DNA of 64,000 nucleotides, taken from the NCBI GenBank assembly GCA_037576215.1, contig JBANDB010000001.1:5766001-5830000 (forward strand). Direction: 5' to 3'. Every line of letters starts with the position of its first letter. Position 1 is the stretch's first letter. Under the pieces are notes generated by a model. The model saw nothing but the letters and a program-made list of their open reading frames with translations. It did not search any database and had not been told where the DNA came from. The translations under genes and the position numbers were made by a program. Below are positions 33,235 through 44,607 of this stretch, in pieces. Origin of the DNA: Armillaria gallica. Taxonomy: Eukaryota > Basidiomycota > Agaricomycetes > Agaricales > Physalacriaceae.

Positions 33235-33739
33235 CACGAGGTTACCGCGTCTCGCCACCTTGGAAATCATCCTCACGCCTGACTCCGAACTCCCCGCTGC
33301 TACACTCCTCGATGATTTACTGAACTGCCTAGTATTGAAACCGGATCCCCCGCCGATCACATCACTTAGTCTGCGATATATACCCTTCTCTGACGCAGAC
33401 CTCATCAATATTCTCGATCGTATACCGCTCCTCAGAAAGATATCCATCATAGGAACAGACAGAGGGCAGCGTTTGAAGCATTTACCGGTGATCACGGAAG
33501 GGTTCATAAACTACCTGTGCGAACACCCGGTCTTGGAAAGTATAGAGCTGGTTTTAACTGCTGCCAGATCAACCTGCTCGAAGGAAAGTGGAGTGATGGA
33601 TATGCTTGAACGCCGCGCTGCTCTTGGGTTGCTCAAGGAGGTTACAAAGACTAAGGCAGCTCAGGGAGCAGGGGATAACGGCGACGCAATGGTAAGTGCT
33701 TTTATCTTCGTTGTGCTCGATATGGATCGTGTAAGATGA
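33235..33739 (+). pseudogene. 3' fragment of F-box gene
   Basis: Inverted copy of the C-terminal third of the F-box gene at 7704-9245, from LATLEIILTPDSEL onward. The F-box half is missing, the breakpoint lies just after the HET gene, and a deletion of about 44 bases near 33645 shifts the frame before the end. The remaining frame runs to a stop at 33739. Non-functional remnant. Confidence 0.85.
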
Positions 33740-33901
33740 AAATCGAGACCCATATAATGTCGAACGAATTGCTTAACGTTTGCAAACAGGTGGATTTAAC
33801 ATGTTTGTTCATTTGCGTTTGTTGAATATATGTAGAAGTGCTTTAAAGTAGCAATAAAATGTCCATGTCTGAGAAATAGATTGTCCGAAGGTAGAGAGGT
33901 A

Positions 33902-34813
33902 TCATGGGAGATGTATGGTATATATGACAGCATGAGCAAATAAATGGATATTCGATAGATCGACTTGAAGATCTCGTGCGACACCACCGAGCCATTCGGT
34001 TTCGTCACTCCTGGGAGATATATATCTTCCGGAGCTGGTCCTCGGTGGCTCTTTGGCGCAGACGGGACATGCTTCTGTATATTTCAGCGCAGCGCGAATG
34101 CACCGTACGCAATACACATGTCCACACGGAGTCGCGCAGAGAGTTGTGTGCTCTTTTTCGCACATCGGACACGAGAAGTGAGACGTCTCTTCGACGTCTT
34201 CTTCACCGCTCTCCTCTGCGTCGTCGGTTGCCGCATCATTCTGGAAGGGCCAATATAAGGACTAGCAGGTGAACAGGAGAAGGGTCTACACACAGATGAT
34301 GGCGGCAACCTGAGATACTCCGGGTCTTCAAAGTCGTACTCATTGTTGTCTTCCCAGGAAGTGTCAAGGGGCTCATCTCCTGTTTCGGAGACTTCGTCAG
34401 GATACTCCTCTTCTCCCCTCTCATCCTCCCAACCGTCTTCGAGGTCATAATAATCCTCTTCTTCCTTGTCGTCGTCGTCACTGTCATCGTCGTCGGAGCC
34501 GTGAACTTGCTCCATGTGGACACGGAAGCCTGCTGCTGTACAACAGTGCTTGTCGCAGGGAACACAATAGTGATGATTCGGTGCGGTGACACAGTGCAAT
34601 GAAATAAACGCGTCAGATTTTTCAACAAGAGTAGAAAGACGACCAGCTTACGCGACGAAGAATTTGGCCATTCAAAAATCGACGGCCACATCTCCAACAT
34701 TCAGGATGGTCGTTGGAATTCATGATGTGCTCGGCTCGTTGCCGTTTATCGAAGAAGTACTCGTCGCACAACGCGCAGTACACTCCGTCCATGCGTATCA
34801 TATCGGTAGACAT
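33902..34813 (-). pseudogene. C2H2/RING gene, second copy (damaged)
   Basis: Inverted copy of 6584-7393 with exons equivalent to 34813-34652, 34596-34294 and 34240-33902. The first intron's acceptor reads TTG instead of TAG just before 34596, so normal splicing of exon 2 should fail. One base is missing just after the last RING cysteine (CPVC), so the natural C-terminus is replaced by a frameshifted tail that runs to 33902. The RING cysteines and the acidic linker are intact. The intron-2 donor and the TATA box are kept. Confidence 0.8.
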
Positions 34814-34910
34814 GATGATAGATGATAATTGTTGTCTGGTTCGATGGTGGTTGTTGTTGGTTGTTCAAAGTGTTGTAATTGTGGGGATCCAGGCTGGAGA
34901 GCGCACCGAA

Positions 34911-34916
34911 TTTATA
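34911..34916 (-). promoter_or_regulatory. TATA box of second RING copy
   Basis: TATAAA on the minus strand, matching the element at 6481 of the left copy and about 100 bases upstream of the ATG at 34813. Confidence 0.45.
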
Positions 34917-34919
34917 CCC

Positions 34920-35714
34920 TTCGTTGGTATGCGCATGTTTTGACACGTCTCAGACATGGCCTCCGGAGAAACAAGTATCCAAGACTGCCGGTTCTTCGAA
35001 TGTGGCCCCTCGAGTCGAAAGGAGGCTTTTTTAGTTCCACGGACGTATCGTCTTCGATCAGCTCAACAGGGGCTATAGACCGTAGACAATCTCGAAGGGC
35101 AGTGAATCCTAGTCCCACGGCAGCTGCGTGTGATGAGTGCGGTGTGATCATGTTTGGGGCAAGACAGCAATGCGTGGAGAAGGGATTTTCCGTCGTATTT
35201 GATAGCCTCCGTCCCTCCTTGACAACATTCGCTATAGGAGAACGATCTGCGGGTGAAACAAAGTTTCAAGACCACCGGTTTCTCCTGTAGACACAGGGAT
35301 GAGCGAGCGGCGAGGAAATGATGTACGAGGGACATACTTTGTGAGGAACGATAACGCTTGGGGTATAAAATCGTAAGGGCGCTCAAGGCCGACGCAGTAG
35401 GTAGGTAGGTAGTATTACACGGCAGTGTCCACACAGTGAACGCCGGTTCCAGACATTACGTACACTGTGGTGGCGATCGGTACTACGAGTACAAACTACG
35501 AAATACATGACCACCATCACCTGTACGACGCCCAGGCCTAACGTCCAACAGCAATGAGAAGAATGGATTCTGTATATGAAATGAGCAGGTAGCATTCCTA
35601 ACGAATCAAGGTGTGAGGCTTACCGTGCAGGATGGTTCAGCACTGCTCTGACACACAGCCCAGAACGCAATAATGACAATTTTTTGGTTTATCAAGGCGC
35701 CGCATCCACACCAA
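34920..35714. other. Intergenic, duplicated
   Basis: Pairs with 6480-5800 inverted. About 150 bases (near 35410-35550) are present here and absent in the left copy, without visible terminal repeats. No gene seen. Confidence 0.35.
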
Positions 35715-36713
35715 TCATGCTTCGTAGCGGTTCATCTGCCATAGTCTAGCGGTGTATGTGTACATGCGGGGCCTCAGAGCGTCGAGCAGCGATGTCGCAG
35801 TTACCGGTTCGTAGTTGCCGGTTGAATGACTGCAAACCATGTTCCACTGATCTTTGTCTAACAAATTCTGCAACCGACGGTGCAAAGAACACAATCCTTT
35901 CGGTCTCTTGACTACGGTCTCTTTCAAACGTTCCGAGAAAAGTAAAGCTGCCTTGGGACTTGTACATCTTGGAAGAATGCGAGGAAGCTCCTGTGCCGGT
36001 CGGTCGCAATTTCGTTCTACCGCAAGAATAAAGTCGGCAGGCAGCTCTTCTGTTGTAGAATATTTACCCTGGACATTGGCATCGGGCGCGATGGAACGTA
36101 GCATCGAAGCAGTATCCTTCCCGACGACATATAATGAAACGTCTGTCGGTGAGAGTGAAAACAAGATGCTGGGTTAGTGAACACGACACGTACCGTCCTT
36201 CCCTGTACTATTCTCCTCAGCTCAAGCGTTGCATGAGCGTACACCGGTCGTGATAATTCCATCCAAATTGCCCAGCGCAGTCATTGGTGCGAGTTCAGTG
36301 AAATTGGTGAGCACCGGCTCGCACTGGAATCGAGAAGGGGAGTGTATCTTGCTGCAGAAAAGGCGGCGTCATTTCTGTCCTGACCACTATCAGAGGATGG
36401 CGTCGGTTCACGAAGGAGGAGAATTTTGCCCTTGGACATCATGTGGTCGGCGGCAAAGAGCGGAACAGGGTAATGTGACTTTGACCATTGACAAGGCCCC
36501 TTGACCATCACGACGTCTGCCGCTTCTGTTTATCGCTCTCGCTGCTTCCCTTCTGTACATGCCCAATACTAAGGATGATTCCGAATCTGAAGACGAAGAC
36601 CACGTTCCATCGACTAATGGTGCTGGTGCGTATCTGATTCGTGGTGACACGAATCTCTGCGTCCGATTCCTCTGTGAAGACACCGCGATGAAGAGTGATG
36701 TGCTAGACGTCAT
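35715..36713 (-). pseudogene. Unknown gene, second copy (decayed)
   Basis: Inverted copy of 4957-5795. Here the part with DTASMLRSIAPDANVQG and PADFILAVERNCDRPAQ is open from 36164 to 35715, while the left copy is stopped in it. Upstream, this copy has a 17-base deletion near 36320 and an in-frame TGA (near 36240) where the left copy is open. A frameshift also follows the LLFSERLKE motif. No known family. Confidence 0.5.
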
Positions 36714-36734
36714 GGAACAAATTCAGCGCTCACC

Positions 36735-37410
36735 TCCAACCTTCTCTTCTCTTTACCACAATCATCGCAAGCAGCCGCAGCACTGAGAGCCATAACCTCG
36801 ACGATGACGACCACGGCATTCTTTATGGCGCGACTAGGGCGACTTGTTCCAGAGGAATCTGTAATGCGAAGGGATCTCACGTCATGCATACTTGCCAAGG
36901 CTATCAACGGTAACCGAAAAATAATTCTGTTTTCTCTCGAGCTGACCTAGTCGGCTGTAAACCCGAACCATGGAATCCGGGCACATAGCCTACGGTCCGA
37001 TGCGGGGAATCATTGACTATTGGAAGTGGGGAATCTCAGGATAGTGAGATGTCAGCGCTTCAGCAGTGGTGAGGAGGCCAAAGTTTGCCCTACATTGTAG
37101 CAATATCTCAGGAACTACACCGGTAACGAAAAGGTACGTACAGCAGCACTTGCATCAGTTATGTGCTGATGGCCTTGTGGCAGATTTTATCAATATCTTT
37201 CTTTCTTTTACATATATAACTATTCCGACGTTGTGTTAAGTCGTGATGAGAGCAATTGTCCGGTCTTGCTTGCTTTGCCTTACCCCGACGTCGAGTACTG
37301 TGCCGCCTGTCACGAACGCGTGAATTCCCCAAAGTTGACGGATCGGTCGCAAGCATACTCAGAATGTCCCGTTTCGCCGCGGGGAGCATGACATCACGAT
37401 GGAGACGTGG
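36735..37410 (+). other. Duplicated segment (block D), decayed gene fragment
   Basis: Inverted match to 45715-45095. Carries a remnant of the coding segment with YCAACHERVN and SPRGEHDITMETWLP that is better preserved in the other copy. A stop interrupts it near 37232. Its ends are junctions to block A (about 36735) and block C (about 37420). Confidence 0.5.
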
Positions 37411-37419
37411 TTGCCTCCT

Positions 37420-39404
37420 GGTACTAATCGTGAACAAATCCAAGATGTCCAGGCAGTGCGGACACCAGAGGTATGTTTCTATCTTATTGGATTTACTTAT
37501 CGAATTCAGGTAGTTGGCATCGATTTTTGGAAGCAACGTCTTGCCCTTACGGCCAAGATGATGTACCACCGTCAATATTCACGGGATACGCGTCCGAGAA
37601 GGAGTGGTGGGGACAGACAAGGAAAGGAGGACTCGAGGTACGTTCCGCTTACTTTGGTTTAAACTTGACAGCGATTAAGCCATTGGGACATCCCCGAAGA
37701 TACGAGCCTTCTCGTCTCACTCTGCTACGCTTTTCGACCAGTCAGATCCTGGAGGATGACTTCGCCTGGGTTTGGTACGGTATTCAGTCTGCTGAGCTGT
37801 TCGAGATTCAACACGATGGCCGTAGTGAAGCTGCAGAGAACAGCGCCAACAGAGTATGCGAAGCCTTATTGCGAAAGAAGAAGAACGTCATAGGCGACGG
37901 GAGGAGGGAATGCATGTTTGAATGGAAGGACCGGCTTTTGGTGATTAGAGAAGGTCAGATTCATTTGTTCAAAGACCTTTTCCCGGAGTCTGTCCTGTCT
38001 TGTATTTCTTTCATTCTCACATTTGCCAAAGGATCTCATTCCACACAAGCCTCGTTTCCTGTCCCATTTGACTACGATTCGCAAGTCAGATCACCTCAAG
38101 GAGAGCGCCATCAAGGTCACCCCGGAAATGCGAATTATTACTGCCAAGTTCAGGACTCGCTCGAGCGACATCAACAGTGCTCGAGACAATTTATTTCAAG
38201 AATGACACACTGTATATTCGACTATGTCTTCTACAATATCTAATGAATCCCCACCATGGTTGACCGGTGACCATAGACCCTTGACTGACTCGGAAACGTG
38301 TTTTGATAATGTCACACTACCTCGCAAAGCTGGGCTTGAGTTGGACTTATGACTCGGACGACGCTGATTCGAACACGACCGAACGAACGAGGACGTCGAT
38401 GATCTTGATGATGGAGACGACATCAAGCCAGTCTTGAGCCTTCCCCGCTATCGATATAGACATGAGAGAGCCATTAAAATCCGTGGCCCTGCGGAAGATG
38501 ACGACGATTTGCCCTCAATCGACCCACCAGGAGAGAAATCATCAGAAATTGGTGAATGGATCGTCCTGGACCTGCTCGAAGATAGCGGGCACTTGTCCGT
38601 CTGCAAAGCATCGACGTTTGTCTCGAGCCTTCTACCCTCATTGGACTCATCAAGCATGTCCATCCCTCTTACTCCGCCGCCGACGTCGACTTCAACGCAC
38701 CTGAGCTCACTGCTCCCTTCTCTACCGCACAACTACGGTGCATTGGCGTTCCCCGAATGGCCTCGTAAAGCAGGAATGGGGAACAACGGCGGCGCCATAA
38801 GGTGTCAGGTCTGGGGTCTGGCACATACGAGAGAGGAGGAGGAAGAGGTAGAAGAGGACGAGAGTGGTACGGGTTCGCAGCCTGAGTGAGATGGGTAGAT
38901 GGTTGATCTGGCGAAGCAGACTACCGCTTTGAAGGAGCGAGCGTGAGAAAGCGCCAACGAATGATAAGGATTGTGAAGACGACGCGACGACGCGGACTAC
39001 GGCGATGAGCAGTCTGATAGAATGGCCTTGGAGCCTTCTGGTGTCGTAACCTCGACCCCGCCGTTTGCTTCTCCTGCGACCACGCCCCCGCTGTCGTCCC
39101 CATCATCCTCTACAGGCGGTCTGGGGCACTGAATGTGAATGTACTAGTTGACGGGCACGGCCGCGAGTTGCAACACAGCAGGTCGGATGAGCCGCAGCTG
39201 CGTGAACAAGGTCTATGCCGTCGCTGTTGTTTGGAGGATCTAATATTGGGAGGTCGGGCAGTGTGTTGGGGAAGAGGACGGAGAGAAAGAAAGATCGGTC
39301 GAAACCTATCCATTGCGATGAACCGGCGGACGCGGAAGGGAAGAAGAAGAACGGGGCATGGAGAAATCCGTGAGAGGTTTAGATCCGGCTTTGGATTTCG
39401 TTGA
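37420..39404 (+). pseudogene. PH-like-domain gene, second copy (decayed)
   Basis: Inverted copy of 20372-22340, better preserved at its 5' part. Visible pieces: QDVQAVRTPE, an intron, then VVGIDFWKQRLAL, FTGYASEKEWWGQTRKGGLE, a GT-AG intron (about 37640-37671), SRLTLLRFSTSQILEDDFAWV, FEWKDRLLVIREGQIHLFKDL, then IPHKPRFLSHLTTIRKSD. After a frameshift come GEWIVLDLLEDSGH, ALAFPEWPRKAGMG and an acidic tail. The WKDRLLVI...HLFKD strand pair is PH-like. Frameshifts near 37865, 38200 and 38330 break it. Related by memory to Skg3/Caf120-like proteins; tentative. Confidence 0.55.
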
Positions 39405-40383
39405 CCATCGGTAAGTACTTATTGTTGTAATAGTAATACCTTGTACTGTACACGCTGTGTTTTGGGAATGTTTGGTGTGTTAATTGTATGTCTCCGTATA
39501 CCTGTCCTATTTCCCGTTGTTTGATGTAATGGGCATACGGAACGTGAATAATGTATACTCGAGGGACATGACAGCTCGACAGAGTCTTCATTAATAGTGA
39601 GGGAGTAGTATAGGCCAGACGCTGGTACACTTCAACATGATCCTCGTGATGCCTTCGGGTCAGACTTAACTGAGTTTGACAAACGGAGCAACTTATTCAT
39701 GAAGCCAAAGTCCAGATTCCTGTCCAATTCCTATCTGAGATGAAGACGTATGATATCGATCTGATGTTTTGTACGGGGCGTAGTGAAACTCACGGAGGAG
39801 TGTACTCGCCTCTTCGGAATATCTGCTGAATATGTCTTCCCAGCGCTTCTTGTTTTTGACTCCGCTTCACGTAGTAGACCAGTCCGATTGCTCCGATCAT
39901 TGGAGGAAGGAGACCATTCGATACTACTTAATATGTATGAGCGTCCCTTCATTACGACAGCCGAGCAATCCAATTCATCAAACTTGGCACAGTTGTCTCA
40001 AAACCATAAATTCTACCGTATGCGGTCCAAGCGCTCTACCGTGGGAGCATCACTCCGAGTAAAGCGAAATTTGATAATGTTCGGGTACTTAGTAAGTTAC
40101 CTTCAGGCACGCCGGACGCAAGGATACAGGCGACTGACTGTACTAGTACGAAACTCAATCCTCACTACCATCTAGTCAACCCCAAGCTGAGCTCACGACC
40201 GAAAAACCCAAGATCGAGAAACCTCAGACCGAGCCACCCAAGCCGTTGTAGAGCTTGAAGACCTATCGACGGGAAACTCACAATCGATAATCCCCGGCAT
40301 CTTCGAAAAAAGCTTCCGCGGATCGGCCTTTTGCTTGATCCTGTTCACTTGGGAATCGCATTGTGTTCTATCTGGATGCTGTA
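39405..40383. other. Intergenic, duplicated
   Basis: Pairs with 20340-18865 inverted. Contains the empty site (TCATACGT near 39755) of the 485-bp element present at 19505. No gene seen. Confidence 0.4.
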
Positions 40384-41074
40384 CTATAGGTGGTCGGGAA
40401 ATGCAAAATTTCGATAAATGATTTTCTGTAGCTCTCATCTGGGCTCTGTTTCCTTAGAAATTTTAACCGTATCTTCCTAAATGTGTTCCAATGCCAAGGT
40501 AAATATCCTTGGGGATTTCGTTCAGTAGAGCAAGCATCGGACGGTGGCCGAGGTGCAAGTGTCAAAAAATCGCTATATGCAAATTTTCGTCACAGCAAAT
40601 GTCACGGTGAAATTGGAGGTCCGACATTGCCGGTTACGGCTTGCTCACAAGGAAACACGTTCAGGCTGCAATTGGCAACCGAAGAGCGGCGGAGCGGACG
40701 TTGAAATTGTCACATCTTGTAACGCTGAATTCAATGTATCTCTCATCTTTCGTGCATCCCTCCAGCTACAGGCTCGCTTTTTCTGTTTTGAACTCTTATA
40801 ATAAGCCTTAATCATGCCCCCAAGTCATTCCGAGGCTGTTCAATGGTACGAATGTGAAACCGGAGGTAGCCGGTCCTTACAAAGGCCAATTTCGACCAGT
40901 TTTCGCTGCCTCGCAAGGCTTCCTCTAACCCTACAAATAAAATTCTTGTGCAATATTAGTTATATAGATTCATTGAGCTGTCAAAAAAAACTCCGAAGCC
41001 AATAACTTGCTAGAACGTGCTAAAAACTAAAATTTGCACATCGCGATCCATTTGCACATCGTGATCACCTTTAG
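40384..41074. mobile_element. 691-bp element with TA target duplication (Tc1/mariner-like)
   Basis: The insertion begins CTATAGGTGGTC and ends with the near reverse complement GATCACCTTTAG. It is flanked by TA on both sides (40382-40383, 41075-41076), and the inverted duplicate near 18863 has a single TA and no insert. The right end carries two copies of TTTGCACATCG(T/C)GATC in tandem. No transposase is encoded. Imperfect TIRs of about 25 bases plus TA fit a Tc1/mariner-type non-autonomous element. Confidence 0.75.
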
Positions 41075-41216
41075 TAGCAACCTTTCACCGAAATAGCATA
41101 CTGACCCTGAAGTGCCGGGATACGGCATTTTTTTTACAACACTTTGATGGTGCTTTGTATTAGCTGTATAAGTACTGAATCGTACGTATCATTGGGTTTA
41201 TGCACTCCTAGTCGTG

Positions 41217-42512
41217 ATGCTAACTAGCATCGCCCTATTCGTCCTGCTTTTATTCGCAGCAGACCTCGCACTATGTTCCCCCATCTCAAAATCATCTATC
41301 ATGCAAAGGGACTCGATATCTAAAATGATCCAGGGTACTTGGCAAAACCCCTCAGACACTCTATCCATACTACTTATTATCGGCGGCGATGTCGTCCTCA
41401 AAGCACTGGCCCAGCTCACGGGCCGTTCATTCACTCCCATCGCCTTCAGTTTCGGCTGGGTGTCATATTCGTTCAACACGCTCATGAGCGTCTTGGGCGA
41501 CGGACGACTCGTACCTGCACCCGACTACCCAGCCAAAGTGGTCAATGCAGAGAATGGCTATAAACGCGACAGTAAGTCGTGGGTAATCGGGCGGCTGTTA
41601 CGCGACTTTGAGAGGCCGCTGGGTGACAAAGTAGGGTTGAGCGTCACTGTATTTGAAGCTGTCGAAGAGGATTTGGCAGGGGTGCCGAGTGTAGATTCGT
41701 GGTGGTACAGCGGTCTTGTCGTCATCGTCATCCAGCATGCCCTTGCTGCCATTCCCTGTGGGCTACACGGGAACTGGTCGATTTTATTCATCACCGCCGC
41801 AGGAACGGTTCTTACCTTGATCACGGGCGCACTTCCGCAGTGGCGACGCGAAAAGTGGGCCTGTCGACGGAAGACGAAGAAAGTGTGCAGCATCACAGGT
41901 GGGAATGGGACCAGGTATGTGATGGTGATACTTGGAAGGGGAGTAGGCTTGGACCTCGAGGATCTGGCCGCAGCGGAATCACCAAGAATGAGACAGCGCG
42001 GGAAGGATGACAACTCTGGGTTCTTTTTCACTCAGGTTGTGTGTTTGTTGCTCGCAATACTTTGGATCATCTTTCTCATTACCGTCACTGCGCTCAAGGA
42101 AGATACGTGGTATTTGCTTGGCGTCGGAGGTCTGGGCATGGTGCAGAACGTTGTGGTAGCAGGGACCGAGCGGCGTATTGACACGAGCGGGATCCACCTG
42201 AAAAAAATAGAAGAATACCAGCAGGAAAAGGCTATGGACACGCTGATGGATCTCGAGGAGGACTATCCCAAAGTCGGGAAGTCCTTGGTTGCCGAGTTTT
42301 TCCCAAGCGGTTTACACGAAGCTGAGACGAAGTGGTGGGCCGGGTCGAAGGAGGGATATGAGAAGCTCCGAAGGGAAAAGCGCCCTTATAGCTTGGCTAA
42401 GCAAGGACCGGTCACGTATAATGCAGCTCAAGCCAGACAACATCATGCGGAGATCATCATGAAAAAGAAACCATCACCGCCTGCCATACAATGGGACGGC
42501 CGAAACCCTTAA
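41217..42512 (+). CDS. Polytopic membrane protein, second copy
   Basis: Inverted copy of 17446-18726, fully open for 431 residues from ATG 41217. The same hydrophobic segments and the FSFGWVSYSFNTLMSVLGDGR and WVIGRLLRDFERPL motifs are kept. Differences are scattered substitutions and a variable C-terminus (SLAKQGPV and a longer end QWDGRNP), not stops or frameshifts. It ends 37 bases from the stop of the convergent HET copy at 42550. Topology suggests an endomembrane or plasma-membrane protein; function unknown. Confidence 0.8.
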   Translation: MLTSIALFVLLLFAADLALCSPISKSSIMQRDSISKMIQGTWQNPSDTLSILLIIGGDVVLKALAQLTGRSFTPIAFSFGWVSYSFNTLMSVLGDGRLVPAPDYPAKVVNAENGYKRDSKSWVIGRLLRDFERPLGDKVGLSVTVFEAVEEDLAGVPSVDSWWYSGLVVIVIQHALAAIPCGLHGNWSILFITAAGTVLTLITGALPQWRREKWACRRKTKKVCSITGGNGTRYVMVILGRGVGLDLEDLAAAESPRMRQRGKDDNSGFFFTQVVCLLLAILWIIFLITVTALKEDTWYLLGVGGLGMVQNVVVAGTERRIDTSGIHLKKIEEYQQEKAMDTLMDLEEDYPKVGKSLVAEFFPSGLHEAETKWWAGSKEGYEKLRREKRPYSLAKQGPVTYNAAQARQHHAEIIMKKKPSPPAIQWDGRNP

Positions 42513-42549
42513 TATTACAACAGAGTACTTACATGCAGAAATAGTGATC

Positions 42550-44367
42550 TCAAAAAGAATCGATATTCTTCCCATAGTGCCTTTCTAGCGTATGCTGAGG
42601 AACAGCCCGCCTTGCCTTCCGCGCCGTTGTATCCATCAGCGTTGGCCTCGAACGTTCCGGAAAGTTCGGAGCAGAATGCAGTAATTGCAGATCCGGGGGG
42701 GTGGTCACTTCGACCAGCTCTTCTTCAAGTTCCGTTTCGGTATCCGAAGGTGTCTCAGGACCAACACAGAAACTACACTCCTCCCACGCAGTCACCCAAG
42801 GTTTGCATCTCATGCTCAAGAAAACATATGAGTGTACATGAAATTTTTCGGGTGCGTGTTCGGTGACGAGCATTGCCCAGATGTTATCTGCATCATGCGC
42901 AGGGGTCACGTTTGGAACATACGCGTTGAACCATCCAAGGAGCACTGCGAATGCGGCTCCCTGAGTATTGTGCGAATCAGTGGTGTCACAGACCCGCCAT
43001 AGAGATTCATCTTTGGCCTTGAGTATCGACGGAGATGGTGAAGTGCTTAGTACCTCGGTTCCTGTTGTAGCCATGACACGTACTGCTTTAGCAGTGAACG
43101 TCAAAAATCCATTCTTGTCCATGCTCCCCTGAAGGAAGGGTATAAGCGCCCCTGGACAATGATATTCACTATCCATCATCTCCGACACTTCCTGTCCCTT
43201 AAATAGTGCCTTTCCTGCGACCTGCGTACGCGGAAACACGGAGAATGTTGGGAGCTGTTTGCACGGTGGGAGCTTGAACGAAGCCCCGAGCCACGTTGCG
43301 CGCCCTCCCTTCTCGAGAATTGCGCGCGCAAGGGCGATCGTTGCATTGAGCCGGTCATCTTTCGTGAAGCAGATGGGATCAAGGATGACACCAAAGAGAC
43401 CCATGATGCTGAACACCATGTCCACAGGTCATGAGGACGTCCTCATGAGCTCACTCTTCCAGATTGCGTACAGTTTTGTGTCCTCGTCCATGTCGTTGTC
43501 CATGGCAATACACAACGCCGCGACGTTGGGGGAGAATATCTTGCGTGTTAGTCGCCAGAACGGAATGTCATTATAGGTATGCTGCATTGGATAGGCACTA
43601 AATATTTTGGCTTCTACCATTAGTAATTTGGAATGACCATCTCGAATGAACGACAAAACGCCGGTGGTGCAGGTTTTGAGAAGGAGAGACAGAGAAGTGA
43701 CAGCGGATTGGTTTGGCACGACTTCTTCTGGGCGCTCGGAATTTCCCACACCAGTGGCAGCTACTGCTTGGCCTGAGTGGAGCTTCCATGCAAAAAGAAC
43801 TTCAATAATCGGCGGAGCTAGCGCTTCCTGGAGAGTCCAACCGCGGTGGATCCACGCCGTTTCTTCCTCGAGAGACACCATGTACTGTAATCCGCCCGCG
43901 AGGACAACGCACACACTACAGGATTGATACATCCTGTACATCTCTTTGATCTGCCACCGCTTGTCATCTTTGCTCGTCTGCATGATGCATAACCGATCCA
44001 GCCAGAGATGCGTGCAGCCCCGTCGGAGGGACGCCATACACGCGTGGTACAGCACGTTGGTGTTGATGGGATCCGCCTCTTCAGCACCCTTGACGTCAAA
44101 TTCAACGCCGTCACCGTCTTCCACAAAACTCTTCCCAATTCGTGGATTGCGCCAGACGTAGGATATAGCGCAGTACGCTACGGCAGGGAAATCGGTGAAC
44201 TCGCAGATGCGAAGGACTTTATTCTCGGTAAGAGCCTTGCAGTCCACCAGGCGGTACCGTTGTGTGATCGCAGAGGATGTGATATCCACTGCTTCATCTC
44301 CTCGACGAAGTAGATGGAGCGGTTTCTCGTAGATAACCTTTGGTTTCATGGCCGCCTGATAAACCAC
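42550..44367 (-). pseudogene. Second HET-domain gene, right copy (one stop, first exon missing)
   Basis: Inverted copy of 15538-17380. The long exon is open except for TGA at 43431-43429, where the left copy has CGA (Arg) in the segment SSRHVDMVF. HET motifs are intact: YCAISYVWRN, HLWLDRLCIMQTSKDDK, YRMYQSCSVCVVLAGG, WIHRGWTLQEALAPP. The intron acceptor before the long exon is present (near 44361), but the ATG-bearing exon 1 of the left copy is not; homology stops near 44405. The C-terminal part from 43425 is 291 codons with an acidic ETELEEELVEV stretch. Confidence 0.8.
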
Positions 44368-44607
44368 GAGTTATCAGATGCCATCATGCAAATAAACAAT
44401 AAGACTCACGCTAAGGAGATTACCGGATGTATTTATGTTACGTGCACACTTCTCAATCTCTTTTCGCAAGTTGGGAAGACGGAAGAAGAGGAAAACAAGA
44501 AACTACTGGCGGGCTTCAAGACATTCCTGTAATACTTGTATCGCATGTATAAGCGTCCTAATAACATGAAAGTTCAGGCGAACAGAGAGTAAGCTCAGAG
44601 AAAGATC

